Notes: generated by a model from the sequence alone, not told the origin. A DNA stretch of 13,492 nucleotides from JAAYXU01 sp050942555 (GCA_050942555.1 JBMNNN010000037.1:1-13492); one strand, 5' to 3'. Counted from the first letter of the stretch, positions 1-6,268 are shown. Numbers and translations are program-made.

Positions 1-838
1 CCTCCATCTGTGCGATGACCGCGCGCTGGACATGCTCGCGCAGCGTGTCAAAGTCGGTGACCTCCCGCAGGTCGGTGACCGTAACGTCCAGCCACCCGAC
101 CCCCGAGAGCGGCACGAACTGCGCGCTGACCGCGCCGTCGTCGCTGATCTCGGCCAGCACAGCCCCGCGCAGCCCGATTTCTCCATAGTCCCGTCCGCAC
201 AGGCAGCCGGGGTACCAGACCCGCCCGCCCTGAAAAGACTGGGGCTTATGGATATGGCCCAGCGCCCAGTAGTGATAGCCCGCCGCGGCCAGATCCGCAA
301 GCGAACAGGGGGCGTAGCCGGTTCCGGCTCCGGAAAGCTCGGTAAGCTGCGTGTGCAGAAGGCCTACCGTCGGTATCCGCGAATCGCGGCGGGGGAAGCT
401 GCGCGCCAGGTTGTCCCGTACGATTGCCTGCGGGTAGCCTGCGCCTGCCACGATACCAACAGTCTGGCCGACAGCGTCGCGCACCTCGGCCAGGCGGGGA
501 CGGGCCGCGCTGAATACGACGACCTCCGAAGGAAGCTCCAGCACCTGAAGCGACGGCGACGCGTCGTGGTTGCCCGTCGCGTACAGGACCGTTATCCCTG
601 CGTCCGCCAGCCTGCCAAGCTGTTCGCGGATCAGGCGCAGCGTCGCGTAGGACAGGTTCTCGCTGTCGAAGAGGTCCCCGGCGATGAGCACCGCATGGAC
701 CGACTCGCGGATCGCCGTCTCCACCGCCTCGCGCAGCGCATCGCGCAATGCGTCGCGCAGCGTATCGCGGAGCGCCTCGCGCCCCGAAAAGGGCGTATCC
801 AGATGAATGTCTGCCATATGCAGGAAACGAAATGCCAT
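1..838 (-). CDS. SbcD/YhaO-like metallophosphoesterase (DNA exonuclease subunit), partial
   Basis: The reading frame is open from the ATG at 838 to the left edge, giving 279 codons of the N-terminal part; the C-terminus lies outside. All metallophosphoesterase motifs of the SbcD/Mre11 family are visible: D10-I-H12 in HMADIHLD, GDLFD with D55 and D58, GNHD at 89-92, H162 in LLHT, and GHIH at 194-197, followed by WYPG at 208-211. These residues bind the two catalytic metal ions of the nuclease. Family members act with an SbcC/YhaN-type SMC-like ATPase to process DNA ends or hairpins in the cytoplasm, and such a partner would be expected downstream, off the window. The start is supported by GGAGG at 844-848, 5 nt upstream. 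A helix at residues 23-38 is built of four near-identical tetrapeptides (LRDT/LRDA/LRDA/LREA). The family call is firm. Whether it is SbcD proper or the YhaO branch is not settled, although the spacing resembles YhaO. Confidence 0.9.
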   Translation of the reverse strand, partial: MAFRFLHMADIHLDTPFSGREALRDTLRDALRDALREAVETAIRESVHAVLIAGDLFDSENLSYATLRLIREQLGRLADAGITVLYATGNHDASPSLQVLELPSEVVVFSAARPRLAEVRDAVGQTVGIVAGAGYPQAIVRDNLARSFPRRDSRIPTVGLLHTQLTELSGAGTGYAPCSLADLAAAGYHYWALGHIHKPQSFQGGRVWYPGCLCGRDYGEIGLRGAVLAEISDDGAVSAQFVPLSGVGWLDVTVTDLREVTDFDTLREHVQRAVIAQME

Positions 839-922
839 ATTTGCCTCCGTGCCGCACGGGCCATGAAATCCGCCGCTCCCAAAAGAAACCGTCGGAATAA
901 ACCGGCCCGGAAATCTCGTCAT

Positions 923-959
923 AAAACAGGACGGCAAAGGGTTGTCCTCAAGCCCGTCC
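923..959 (-). promoter_or_regulatory. Leader hairpin with short U-tract, attenuator-like, before the SbcD-like gene
   Basis: On the minus strand, GGACGG (959-954) can pair with CCGTCC (934-929). An inner imperfect stem (GGGCTTG with CAACCC) lies within. TGTTTTAT follows (928-921). The structure begins at the predicted transcription start, about 90 nt upstream of the gene. It may be a 5' stabilising hairpin or a weak intrinsic terminator that attenuates the transcript. No minus-strand gene lies upstream whose end it could mark. Confidence 0.3.
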
Positions 960-964
960 CTAAA

Positions 965-993
965 ATTATACCATCCGCGGCGTGTTTTGTATA
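965..993 (-). promoter_or_regulatory. Promoter for the SbcD-like gene
   Basis: On the minus strand, TATACA (993-988, 4 of 6 to TTGACA) is separated by 17 bp from a perfect TATAAT (970-965). The predicted start is near 958, leaving a leader of about 120 nt before the ATG at 838. The -35 element lies inside an inverted repeat at 981-1002. Confidence 0.55.
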
Positions 994-1002
994 GGGAACA
1001 CG
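981..1002. promoter_or_regulatory. Operator-like dyad over the sbcD -35 element
   Basis: CGTGTT (981-986) and AACACG (997-1002) are exact inverted repeats with a 10-bp centre. They straddle the predicted -35 hexamer of the minus-strand promoter. The centre-to-centre spacing of 16 bp would suit a dimeric helix-turn-helix protein. The arms are short, so chance is possible. Confidence 0.3.
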
Positions 1003-1172
1003 AAGGAATTGGCGTATGGCATTTTTACATACCCGTAACACGATCTGGCCGGACGGCAGAGATAAAATTCAGCCCGGACAGGTCTTCGAGAACAAAAACA
1101 AACTGTCCAGGGTGTCATCTTACCCAGGTGTTTATAAATATACGAAAATCATAGAAAATATCCGGCCTCCTA

Positions 1173-1201
1173 TTGACGAGCAGGCTGGAAAACTATACAA
1201 T
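1173..1201 (+). promoter_or_regulatory. Promoter for the GHKL sensor kinase gene
   Basis: TTGACG (1173-1178) and TACAAT (1196-1201) each match the sigma-70/A consensus at 5 of 6 positions and are 17 bp apart. The predicted start is near 1208, giving a leader of about 43 nt to the ATG at 1251. Confidence 0.7.
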
Positions 1202-1250
1202 ACTATCAATTACATATTTTACATTCAGATAGCCTCCGGCGGGTGCTTGA

Positions 1251-2570
1251 ATGAACCACTATTTGGGGATCGCCGCGGTTCTCATCCTCTGTCTGTCGAA
1301 GACCGCAGGTGCACAATTATACATCCATCGGAAAACCAACGGACAAATGCGGCCTTTCCGGCTGGCAATCGGCGGGCTGGCGCTGTGGGCCCTGTCCGCG
1401 GTAACTTTTTTCGCGCCCCTCCATCCTCTTATCCACGCGTTGGCCCTATCGGCTGGCGTTACGCTTTATTCGATCCTCATGCGGGCGGGGAGCCTGCGCA
1501 CGCAGATAGTACACGGGGCGCTGTCCGGCGCTCTGCTGGCAGCGTCCGACTGGGCGGCGCTGTGCATGGCAGCGGGCATCGGCTGGACGCTGCAGCAAAC
1601 CCCGCTTATTTCTATACAGGCACAGACCATCGCAGGCGTACTGTATCTTTATATGCTTTATGCACTCTGCCTGAGAAGGGAGGATATGCGTCCGTTCCCC
1701 ATGCTGATCGTCACGGCTCCGCTCATCAATACACTGATCATTGGCGCTCTGATGCGGCTCAGTGTATCAGTATCATATACCGTGTTTGCCGAGCTGCTCC
1801 TCGTAACGATTGCCTTTTACGCGACCAACGTGTTCATTCTCACGCTCTACCACCGTTTCGCCCAGTCCAACCGGAAGGTCATGGAGCAGGAAAGGACATT
1901 GGCGCACGCCGCGGTGGAGCGGGAGTATATACGGGAGGTTGAGGCCGCCAACGACAGGATACGCGGCTTCCGCCATGATATGCTCAATCATGTGCAGGTG
2001 ATACTGGGCTATCTGCAGCAGCGCCGGTACGAGCAGATCAGGCGCTATCTGGAGGAATTATCAGGGAGCCTAACGTCCACAAATGTGCGCGCGCATACCG
2101 GAAACCCCACGGTGGACGCGCTTCTGGGGTGCAAACTGGCCGCCGCGTACAGACAGGGAATCGATTTTGAGTATGCTGTCGCCATCCCCGAAGCGCTGTC
2201 GCTGTCGGCGACCGATTTGAGCTGTCTGCTGGGCAATCTCCTGGATAACGCGCTGGAAGCCTGCCAGGCAATCACCGACCCGGAGGCGGGAAAGAGCGTC
2301 GACCTGATGATGGACATCCACGAAGGCTGCCTGTCGATCTCTGTGCGGAACACAGCCCCGCACGATCCCACCAGGAGCAGTGGCGCATTTGTGAGCCGGA
2401 AGGGTAAAGGCCACGGCATCGGGCTGCGCAATATCCGGCAGATCGTCGAAAAATACCGGGGGACGCTGACTCTGCAGCCCGGAGCAGACATGTTTTTCGC
2501 GCTGGTAATGCTGCCGATCGTCGCGCGGACCGACTGCGCGACGCGGCCCAAGGAAGCTGCCCGGCAGTAA
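1251..2570 (+). CDS. GHKL-family (AgrC-like) membrane sensor histidine kinase
   Basis: This 439-residue protein has about six or seven hydrophobic segments in residues 1-200 (clear ones near 5-22, 38-55, 58-76, 88-110, 120-138, 148-165 and 175-198). A coiled linker follows, then the phosphoacceptor box RGFRHDMLNH with H242, then a GHKL ATPase domain. The ATPase has the N box GNLLDNALEA (N329, N333) and the G box GHGIGLRNI (G389-G391). This layout is that of AgrC-type kinases, which sense peptides or other ligands in the membrane and phosphorylate a LytTR-type response regulator. No response regulator, AgrB or AgrD homologue is in the window, so it is an orphan here. The ribosome site is weak (GGCGGGTG upstream), but no better in-frame start exists and the promoter at 1173-1201 fits this start. 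The ligand and output are unknown. Confidence 0.88.
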   Translation: MNHYLGIAAVLILCLSKTAGAQLYIHRKTNGQMRPFRLAIGGLALWALSAVTFFAPLHPLIHALALSAGVTLYSILMRAGSLRTQIVHGALSGALLAASDWAALCMAAGIGWTLQQTPLISIQAQTIAGVLYLYMLYALCLRREDMRPFPMLIVTAPLINTLIIGALMRLSVSVSYTVFAELLLVTIAFYATNVFILTLYHRFAQSNRKVMEQERTLAHAAVEREYIREVEAANDRIRGFRHDMLNHVQVILGYLQQRRYEQIRRYLEELSGSLTSTNVRAHTGNPTVDALLGCKLAAAYRQGIDFEYAVAIPEALSLSATDLSCLLGNLLDNALEACQAITDPEAGKSVDLMMDIHEGCLSISVRNTAPHDPTRSSGAFVSRKGKGHGIGLRNIRQIVEKYRGTLTLQPGADMFFALVMLPIVARTDCATRPKEAARQ

Positions 2571-2587
2571 CCTGGGCGCCGGGTTAC
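2567..2587 (+). terminator. Hairpin across the kinase stop codon, terminator-like without a U-tract
   Basis: GTAACC (2567-2572) pairs with GGTTAC (2582-2587). Three further pairs, one of them G-U, give a 9-bp stem with a 3-nt loop that includes the TAA stop. No T-run follows, so it is not a standard intrinsic terminator. It may instead protect the 3' end or be Rho-assisted. Confidence 0.3.
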
Positions 2588-2759
2588 CGATATTCGCTGA
2601 AAAAGATTATTTATATACACCACCTTTTATCACTTATTTATGTGCATCCTGTTGTTAAACTGTATCCTTTCAATGACCGGATCGCTATGACATCCGCCGT
2701 CACGTTCGTCATGGCTTTTCATGCCATCGGACGCCCCAGCCCTTGGTAACGCGGATCGC

Positions 2760-2788
2760 TTGTCAAGCCAAAGCCGGGAATGTATAAT
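2760..2788 (+). promoter_or_regulatory. Promoter for ychF
   Basis: TTGTCA (2760-2765, 5 of 6) and a perfect TATAAT (2783-2788) are separated by 17 bp. The predicted start is near 2795. This excludes an in-frame start codon at 2780, which would lie upstream of the transcript, and supports translation from 2831. Confidence 0.75.
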
Positions 2789-2789
2789 A

Positions 2790-2813
2790 AATCCCGCTGG
2801 AAATTACGGGATT
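2790..2813. promoter_or_regulatory. 7-bp perfect dyad at the ychF transcription start
   Basis: AATCCCG (2790-2796) and CGGGATT (2807-2813) are exact inverted repeats with a 10-bp centre. They begin 2 bp after the -10 box and span the predicted start point. The likely transcript would begin inside the left arm, so a DNA operator is somewhat more plausible than an RNA hairpin. Confidence 0.4.
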
Positions 2814-2830
2814 CGCCGAAAGGAATGCTT

Positions 2831-3928
2831 ATGAAGCTCGGAATCGTGGGACTGCCCAATGTGGGAAAAAGCACGCTTTTTAACGCGATGACGCGAGCCG
2901 GAGCGCCGGCTGCGAATTATCCGTTTTGCACGACCTCGCCCAATGTGGGCATGGTGGCCGTGCCCGACGCGCGCCTCGGCGTGCTCGAAAATATGTTCCG
3001 CCCAAAAAAGGTGACGCCCGCCGTTGTGGAGTTCGTCGATATCGCGGGACTCGTGCGCGGCGCGAGCCGCGGCGAGGGACTGGGAAATCAGTTCCTGTCG
3101 CATATCCGGGAAGTCGACGCCGTCGTGCAGGTGGTTCGCTGCTTCGAGAACGCCGATATCATACACGTGGACGGCGCGGTCGACCCGCTGCGCGATATGG
3201 AGACGATCGCGCTGGAGCTGCTGTTTGCAGACATCGACACGGCGGCGCGGAGGCTGGACAGAGCCCGAAAGGCCGCAAAGAGCGGGGACAAAAACACGCT
3301 GCGCGAGGCGGAGGCGCTCTGCGCGATCGCGGAAACGCTCGAGGGAGGTACGCCCGCCCGCAGGATCGCAGGGGCGCTCGAGCAGCAGCTGTGCGCGCAG
3401 ATGGGCCTGCTGACCGCCAAACCGACGCTCTACGCGCTCAATGTGGACGAGTCCAACCTGGGCAGGGATCCTGCCGCGATGCCGGATCTGGTCCCGGTAG
3501 TCGAGCGGGCCGCGGCCGAAGGAGCCGAGGTGGTCGTCGTGTCGGCGGCGATCGAGGAGCAGATCGCGTCGATGGACGCGTCCGAGGCGCGCGAATATCT
3601 TGAAATGCTTGGCGTCGCCGAGTCGGGCCTTGACAGGCTGATAAGCAAAAGCTACGCGCTGCTGGGGCTCATCAGTTTCCTGACAGCCAGAGAAAAGGAG
3701 GTCCGCGCATGGACCATAGAGCGCGGCACGAAAGCCCCTCAGGCCGCCGGGAAGATACACAGCGATTTCGAGAGGGGCTTCATCCGCGCAGAGGTCATAC
3801 CCTATGACAGGCTCGCCGCCTGCGGTTCGATGGCCGCCGCGCGCGAGCGGGGACTGATCCGCTCCGAGGGCAAGCAGTACGTCATACAGGACGGGGATGT
3901 CGTGCTGTTCCGCTTTAGCGTCGGATAG
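2831..3928 (+). CDS. ychF: Redox-regulated ATPase/GTPase YchF (Obg-like, TRAFAC class)
   Basis: This 365-residue protein has the usual length for the universal YchF/OLA1 family. The P-loop GLPNVGKST is at 7-15. FVDIAGLVRGAS and EGLGNQFLSHIREVDA give the G3/switch region. The family-specific NVDE (204-207) replaces the NKxD of ordinary GTPases, which is why YchF prefers ATP. The C-terminal TGS domain is complete (REKEVRAWTIERGTKAPQA, then HSDFERGF, ending QDGDVVLFRFSV). YchF is a cytoplasmic ribosome-associated nucleotidase linked to stress responses. The start at 2831 is chosen by AAAGGA 7 nt upstream, by homology (MKLGIVGLPNVGKS) and by the promoter position. It is monocistronic in appearance and stops 2 bp from the convergent gene at 3931. 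Confidence 0.97.
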   Translation: MKLGIVGLPNVGKSTLFNAMTRAGAPAANYPFCTTSPNVGMVAVPDARLGVLENMFRPKKVTPAVVEFVDIAGLVRGASRGEGLGNQFLSHIREVDAVVQVVRCFENADIIHVDGAVDPLRDMETIALELLFADIDTAARRLDRARKAAKSGDKNTLREAEALCAIAETLEGGTPARRIAGALEQQLCAQMGLLTAKPTLYALNVDESNLGRDPAAMPDLVPVVERAAAEGAEVVVVSAAIEEQIASMDASEAREYLEMLGVAESGLDRLISKSYALLGLISFLTAREKEVRAWTIERGTKAPQAAGKIHSDFERGFIRAEVIPYDRLAACGSMAAARERGLIRSEGKQYVIQDGDVVLFRFSVG

Positions 3929-3930
3929 CG

Positions 3931-4434
3931 TTATGGCAGCGCGATCCGGATCTGCTCGTCCTCGGACAGCGTCACCGCGACGCAGTCGTTCTTATAGGTC
4001 CGCGGAGGCAGCGCAATCAGGGCAACGCCTGATTTTTCACCGCAAACGAACAGCGAATGGTGCCATACGCCGGGGCGAATCGTGACGATCGTACCCGCCG
4101 GTAGCAGAAACGCCTCAAAGCGATCGAGCGGCGGCACGTCGGCAGCTACAGCGGGACCTACATGCAGTATCATGTCCGCATTGATGGGCAGCATCGCTTC
4201 GCCGCAGTGGTTATGGTATTCGGTCTTCGTAATAACGAGCGGGCGGGGATGGATCTCCGAGGCGCTGTAGGAAACAAGCGCCCCCGACAGCGCCTGGGCG
4301 CACAGATCGGGCCAGAAACCGGTAATTTCATTTCCCAGCCGCACGCGCGAGGGATCGGGCGAGAGCAGGTTATGATACTCGCCGTAGGGTGCGAATGCTT
4401 CACGGCTTAATGTTTTAACGGAAATAGTACGCAT
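3931..4434 (-). CDS. Ureidoglycolate lyase-like cupin protein (AllA family)
   Basis: This 167-residue protein has the look of the AllA/ureidoglycolate lyase cupin family. It starts with the typical LSREAFAPYGEY segment, carries YHNHCGEAMLP at 73-83, and has PLDRFEAFLLPAGTIVTIRPGVWHHSLF with the conserved WHH at 124-126. Length matches AllA (about 160). AllA cleaves ureidoglycolate to glyoxylate and urea in allantoin catabolism, but no other allantoin gene is present, and many clostridial homologues are uncharacterised, so the substrate is uncertain. The start is fixed by AAGGAG at 4442-4447, 7 nt away. It is third in an apparent operon with soj and parB, 16 bp behind parB, and is probably co-transcribed. 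Its stop faces that of ychF with 2 bp between. Confidence 0.75.
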   Translation of the reverse strand: MRTISVKTLSREAFAPYGEYHNLLSPDPSRVRLGNEITGFWPDLCAQALSGALVSYSASEIHPRPLVITKTEYHNHCGEAMLPINADMILHVGPAVAADVPPLDRFEAFLLPAGTIVTIRPGVWHHSLFVCGEKSGVALIALPPRTYKNDCVAVTLSEDEQIRIALP

Positions 4435-4450
4435 GTGAATACTCCTTTTT

Positions 4451-5305
4451 TTATTTTGAGGACGACAGGGACGTCATCAGATCATAGATTCGCTCCAGAT
4501 CGTCCCGGTTGAAGTAGTTGATGATAATGCTGCCCCGGTTGAGATCGCCGCGTATCTGGACTCGGGTGCCGAACAGCTGCTGCAGGGTCTCGCAAAACTC
4601 GGACATCGCGGGATCGAATGCGGGCCGATCCGCAGCGCGGGGCGACTTTTCCTGCCGGCTGAGCGCTTCGACCTGACGAACCGAAAGACCTTTTTCCACC
4701 GCCTGCCGCGCCAGCGCGCACTGCAGGGACGCGTCCTCGATTCCGGCGATACAGCGCGCGTGTCCGGCAGAGAGGCTGCCCTCGCGCACAAGTTCGCGTA
4801 CCGGGTCGGGCAGCGTCAGCAGCCGGAGCGCATTGGCGACCGCCGGACGGCTGCGGCCCACGCGCCGGGCCACTTCGGCCTGCGTCATATTAAAGCGATC
4901 GATCAGCTGCTGAAAGCCCTCGGCCTCCTCCAGCGGGTTCAGATCGTCCCGCTGCAGGTTTTCCACCAGCGATATCGCGAGCATCTGCTCGTCGGACAGA
5001 TCCTGCACGACGGCGGGCACGAGCGACAGCCCTGCAAGGCGCGCTGCGCGCCAGCGGCGCTCGCCCGCGACCAGCAGATAGCGTTCTCCCCGGCGGCATA
5101 CGAGCAGCGGCTGCAGTACGCCGTGTTCGCGTATCGATTCGGTCAGCTCGCGCAGCTTTTCGGGGTTAAAATACTTGCGGGGCTGATTCGGATTGGGATC
5201 GATATCGGAGAGCGGCACCTCATAAACAGGTCCGTCGGCCATCAGCCGGCCGGGCTCCTCGGGAAAAAGCGCATCAAGGCCGCGCCCCAAACCGGTTCGT
5301 TTCAT
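4451..5305 (-). CDS. parB: Chromosome-partitioning protein ParB/Spo0J
   Basis: This 284-residue ParB has the N-terminal GLGRGLDALF signature (5-14), which in Spo0J stimulates the ParA ATPase. The CTP-binding ParB domain carries QPRKYF (41-46) and GERRWR (81-86), then ENLQRDDLNPLEEA (115-128). A helix-turn-helix at about 139-166 (MTQAEVARRVGRSRPAVANAL) reads parS. SLSAGHARCI (177-186) and a C-terminal dimerisation region of about 60 residues follow. The protein loads on parS and spreads as a CTP-dependent clamp. The ATG at 5305 is preferred over the in-frame GTG at 5314: AAGGAG at 5314-5319 is 8 nt from the ATG but overlaps the GTG. It lies 18 bp behind soj, in the usual order. Two exact parS sites lie upstream of soj. 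Confidence 0.97.
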   Translation of the reverse strand: MKRTGLGRGLDALFPEEPGRLMADGPVYEVPLSDIDPNPNQPRKYFNPEKLRELTESIREHGVLQPLLVCRRGERYLLVAGERRWRAARLAGLSLVPAVVQDLSDEQMLAISLVENLQRDDLNPLEEAEGFQQLIDRFNMTQAEVARRVGRSRPAVANALRLLTLPDPVRELVREGSLSAGHARCIAGIEDASLQCALARQAVEKGLSVRQVEALSRQEKSPRAADRPAFDPAMSEFCETLQQLFGTRVQIRGDLNRGSIIINYFNRDDLERIYDLMTSLSSSK

Positions 5306-5313
5306 GAAATGCA

Positions 5314-5319
5314 CTCCTT
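5314..5319 (-). promoter_or_regulatory. Ribosome binding site that decides the parB start
   Basis: AAGGAG on the minus strand lies 8 nt before ATG 5305. An alternative GTG at 5314-5312 overlaps this motif and cannot use it, so translation should begin with MKRTG. Confidence 0.75.
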
Positions 5320-5323
5320 CGAT

Positions 5324-6106
5324 TTATCGGTCATACCGGTTCTTCTCATTGGACTGGATGAATTCGTGCGCCAGCAGCCGGTACGCCTCCGCGCCGGCGC
5401 ATGTGGGGTCGTACAGATTGATGGGCAGCCCGTAGCTGGGGGCTTCGCTCAGCCGGACGTTCCGGGGGATGACCGTATCGTATACGCGTTCCCTGAAATA
5501 CTTGCGCACCTCAGCTGCCACCTGGTTGGAAAGGTTCGTGCGCGAATCGAACATCGTCAGCACGACGCCCTCGACGCGCAGGCCGGGATTGAGCCGCTGG
5601 TGTACGAGCATCACGGTGTTCATGAGCTGGGACAGTCCTTCCAGCGCGTAGTATTCGCACTGTATCGGGACCAGCAGCCGATGGGCGGCGGTCAGCGCGT
5701 TCAGCGTCAGAAGCCCCAGCGAGGGCGGGCAGTCGATGATTATATAATCGTACTGGTCCAGCACGGGATCCAGCAGCCCCTTGAGCACCTGCTCGCGCGC
5801 GATGACCGACACGAGCTCGATCTCGGCGCCCGCCAGCTTGATGCTGGACGGCGCCAGAAACAGCATGTCCATCATCGTGGGGCGTATGATGTCGCGCATC
5901 GTCCGGCCGCCCAGTATCGCGTCGTATACCGATAGCTCGATCTGGCCCTTATCAAAGCCCAGTCCGCTGGTGCTGTTTCCCTGCGGATCGATGTCGAGGA
6001 GCAGCACCCGGCGGTTTTGTGCCGCCACGCAGGCGCTTAGGTTGACGGCTGTCGTGGTTTTTCCTACGCCGCCCTTCTGGTTCGCGACGGCGACGATTTT
6101 GCCCAT
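5324..6106 (-). CDS. soj: Chromosome-partitioning ATPase Soj/ParA
   Basis: This 260-residue protein is a deviant-Walker ParA ATPase of chromosomal Soj length, lacking the N-terminal DNA-binding domain of plasmid ParA. KGGVGKTT (11-18) holds signature lysine K11 and K16, DIDPQGN (38-44) is the A' motif, and YIIIDCPPSLG is Walker B. It binds nucleoid DNA as an ATP dimer and is released by ParB at parS; in Bacillus, Soj also regulates DnaA. The ATG at 6106 is chosen because GGAGG at 6115-6119 is 8 nt upstream and because the sequence then begins MGKIVAVANQKGG as in the family. A longer in-frame extension to 6235 would run through the parS region and the likely -10 element, so it is rejected. It heads the soj-parB-AllA-like operon. 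Confidence 0.97.
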   Translation of the reverse strand: MGKIVAVANQKGGVGKTTTAVNLSACVAAQNRRVLLLDIDPQGNSTSGLGFDKGQIELSVYDAILGGRTMRDIIRPTMMDMLFLAPSSIKLAGAEIELVSVIAREQVLKGLLDPVLDQYDYIIIDCPPSLGLLTLNALTAAHRLLVPIQCEYYALEGLSQLMNTVMLVHQRLNPGLRVEGVVLTMFDSRTNLSNQVAAEVRKYFRERVYDTVIPRNVRLSEAPSYGLPINLYDPTCAGAEAYRLLAHEFIQSNEKNRYDR

Positions 6107-6137
6107 GCGGTTTTCCTCCGATTCATCATTGCTATCG

Positions 6138-6143
6138 ATTATA
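6138..6143 (-). promoter_or_regulatory. Probable -10 element of the soj-parB promoter
   Basis: A perfect TATAAT lies on the minus strand 31 bp before the soj ATG. The expected -35 position is only a T-run (seven T), with no TTGACA-like hexamer, so strength may depend on the AT-rich upstream DNA or on a factor. The predicted start near 6131 leaves a short leader containing the GGAGG. Confidence 0.5.
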
Positions 6144-6188
6144 CCGTATTCAGACATATAAAAAAAGCGGCAATCCGAAAAATCAAAA

Positions 6189-6204
6189 TGTTTCACGTGA
6201 AACA
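6189..6204. promoter_or_regulatory. parS site 1 (perfect 16-bp match)
   Basis: TGTTTCACGTGAAACA is the exact palindromic parS consensus known for Bacillus Spo0J and most chromosomal ParB proteins. It lies 83 bp upstream of the soj start, and its right edge is one base from a DnaA-box-like 9-mer. It should nucleate ParB and may also autoregulate soj. Confidence 0.95.
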
Positions 6205-6205
6205 A

Positions 6206-6214
6206 TGTGGAAAA
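6206..6214 (-). promoter_or_regulatory. DnaA-box-like 9-mer
   Basis: On the minus strand the sequence is TTTTCCACA, which fits the relaxed DnaA box TTWTNCACA and differs from TTATCCACA at one base. It sits one base from parS site 1 and overlaps the proposed -35 of the aminotransferase promoter. A single 9-mer can occur by chance. Confidence 0.3.
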
Positions 6215-6236
6215 CGGCTTCGGGATATGGTACACT
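6208..6236 (+). promoter_or_regulatory. Probable promoter of the aminotransferase gene (extended -10)
   Basis: TGGAAA (6208-6213, 4 of 6) is followed after 17 bp by TACACT (6231-6236, 4 of 6) preceded by TGG, an extended -10. The predicted start near 6243 places the dyad at 6246-6268 and parS site 2 in the leader. Confidence 0.4.
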
Positions 6237-6245
6237 TACGAAAAC

Positions 6246-6268
6246 CATTCCGGGAAGATACCGGAATG
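6246..6268. repeat. 8-bp perfect inverted repeat abutting parS site 2
   Basis: CATTCCGG (6246-6253) and CCGGAATG (6261-6268) are exact inverted repeats around GAAGATA. The right arm shares its last two bases with parS site 2. In RNA it would be a strong stem-loop at the 5' end of the aminotransferase message; in DNA it could be an operator. The few T residues after it are too short for a terminator. Confidence 0.5.

Larger units (their letters stand above)
839..1250. other. Divergent intergenic region between the SbcD-like and histidine kinase genes
   Basis: This 412-bp stretch is AT-richer than its neighbours and contains no credible gene. It carries the minus-strand sbcD promoter with its dyad and leader hairpin on the left, and the kinase promoter on the right. 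Open frames crossing it (for example 942-1154) lack a ribosome site and resemble no known protein. From about 1010 to 1170 nothing recognisable was found apart from a weak 5-bp dyad, GTATG...CATAC (1014-1032). Confidence 0.7.

Noticed and set aside
32..994. Long plus-strand open frame of 320 codons
   Set aside because: It is antisense to the SbcD-like gene, whose motifs are complete on the minus strand. The frame has no ribosome site and a low-complexity Arg/Gln-rich product.
1107..1131. Imperfect inverted repeat CCAGGGT...ACCCAGG upstream of the kinase
   Set aside because: It has a mismatch in a 7-bp arm and no promoter relation; not distinguishable from chance.
1429..1437. TTATCCACG, a DnaA-box near match
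   Set aside because: Single one-mismatch 9-mer inside the kinase coding sequence with no companions.
1016..1942. Plus-strand open frame of 308 codons overlapping the kinase gene
   Set aside because: It runs out of frame through the kinase coding region, starts in non-coding DNA, and its product resembles nothing. The kinase frame carries all GHKL motifs.
2640..2690. 16-codon hydrophobic ORF (MCILLLNCILSMTGSL) between the kinase and ychF, considered as a pheromone-like peptide
   Set aside because: No ribosome binding site or promoter precedes it, and it lacks the features of AgrD-type precursors.
2687..2749. 20-codon ORF overlapping the previous one at ATGA
   Set aside because: No ribosome site and no recognisable sequence; chance frame.
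2780..2830. Upstream in-frame start for ychF
   Set aside because: It lies within the promoter, before the predicted transcription start, and family members begin with MKLGIVG.
6107..6235. N-terminal extension of Soj
   Set aside because: It would run through parS site 1 and the TATAAT element. The GGAGG-preceded ATG at 6106 matches the family start.
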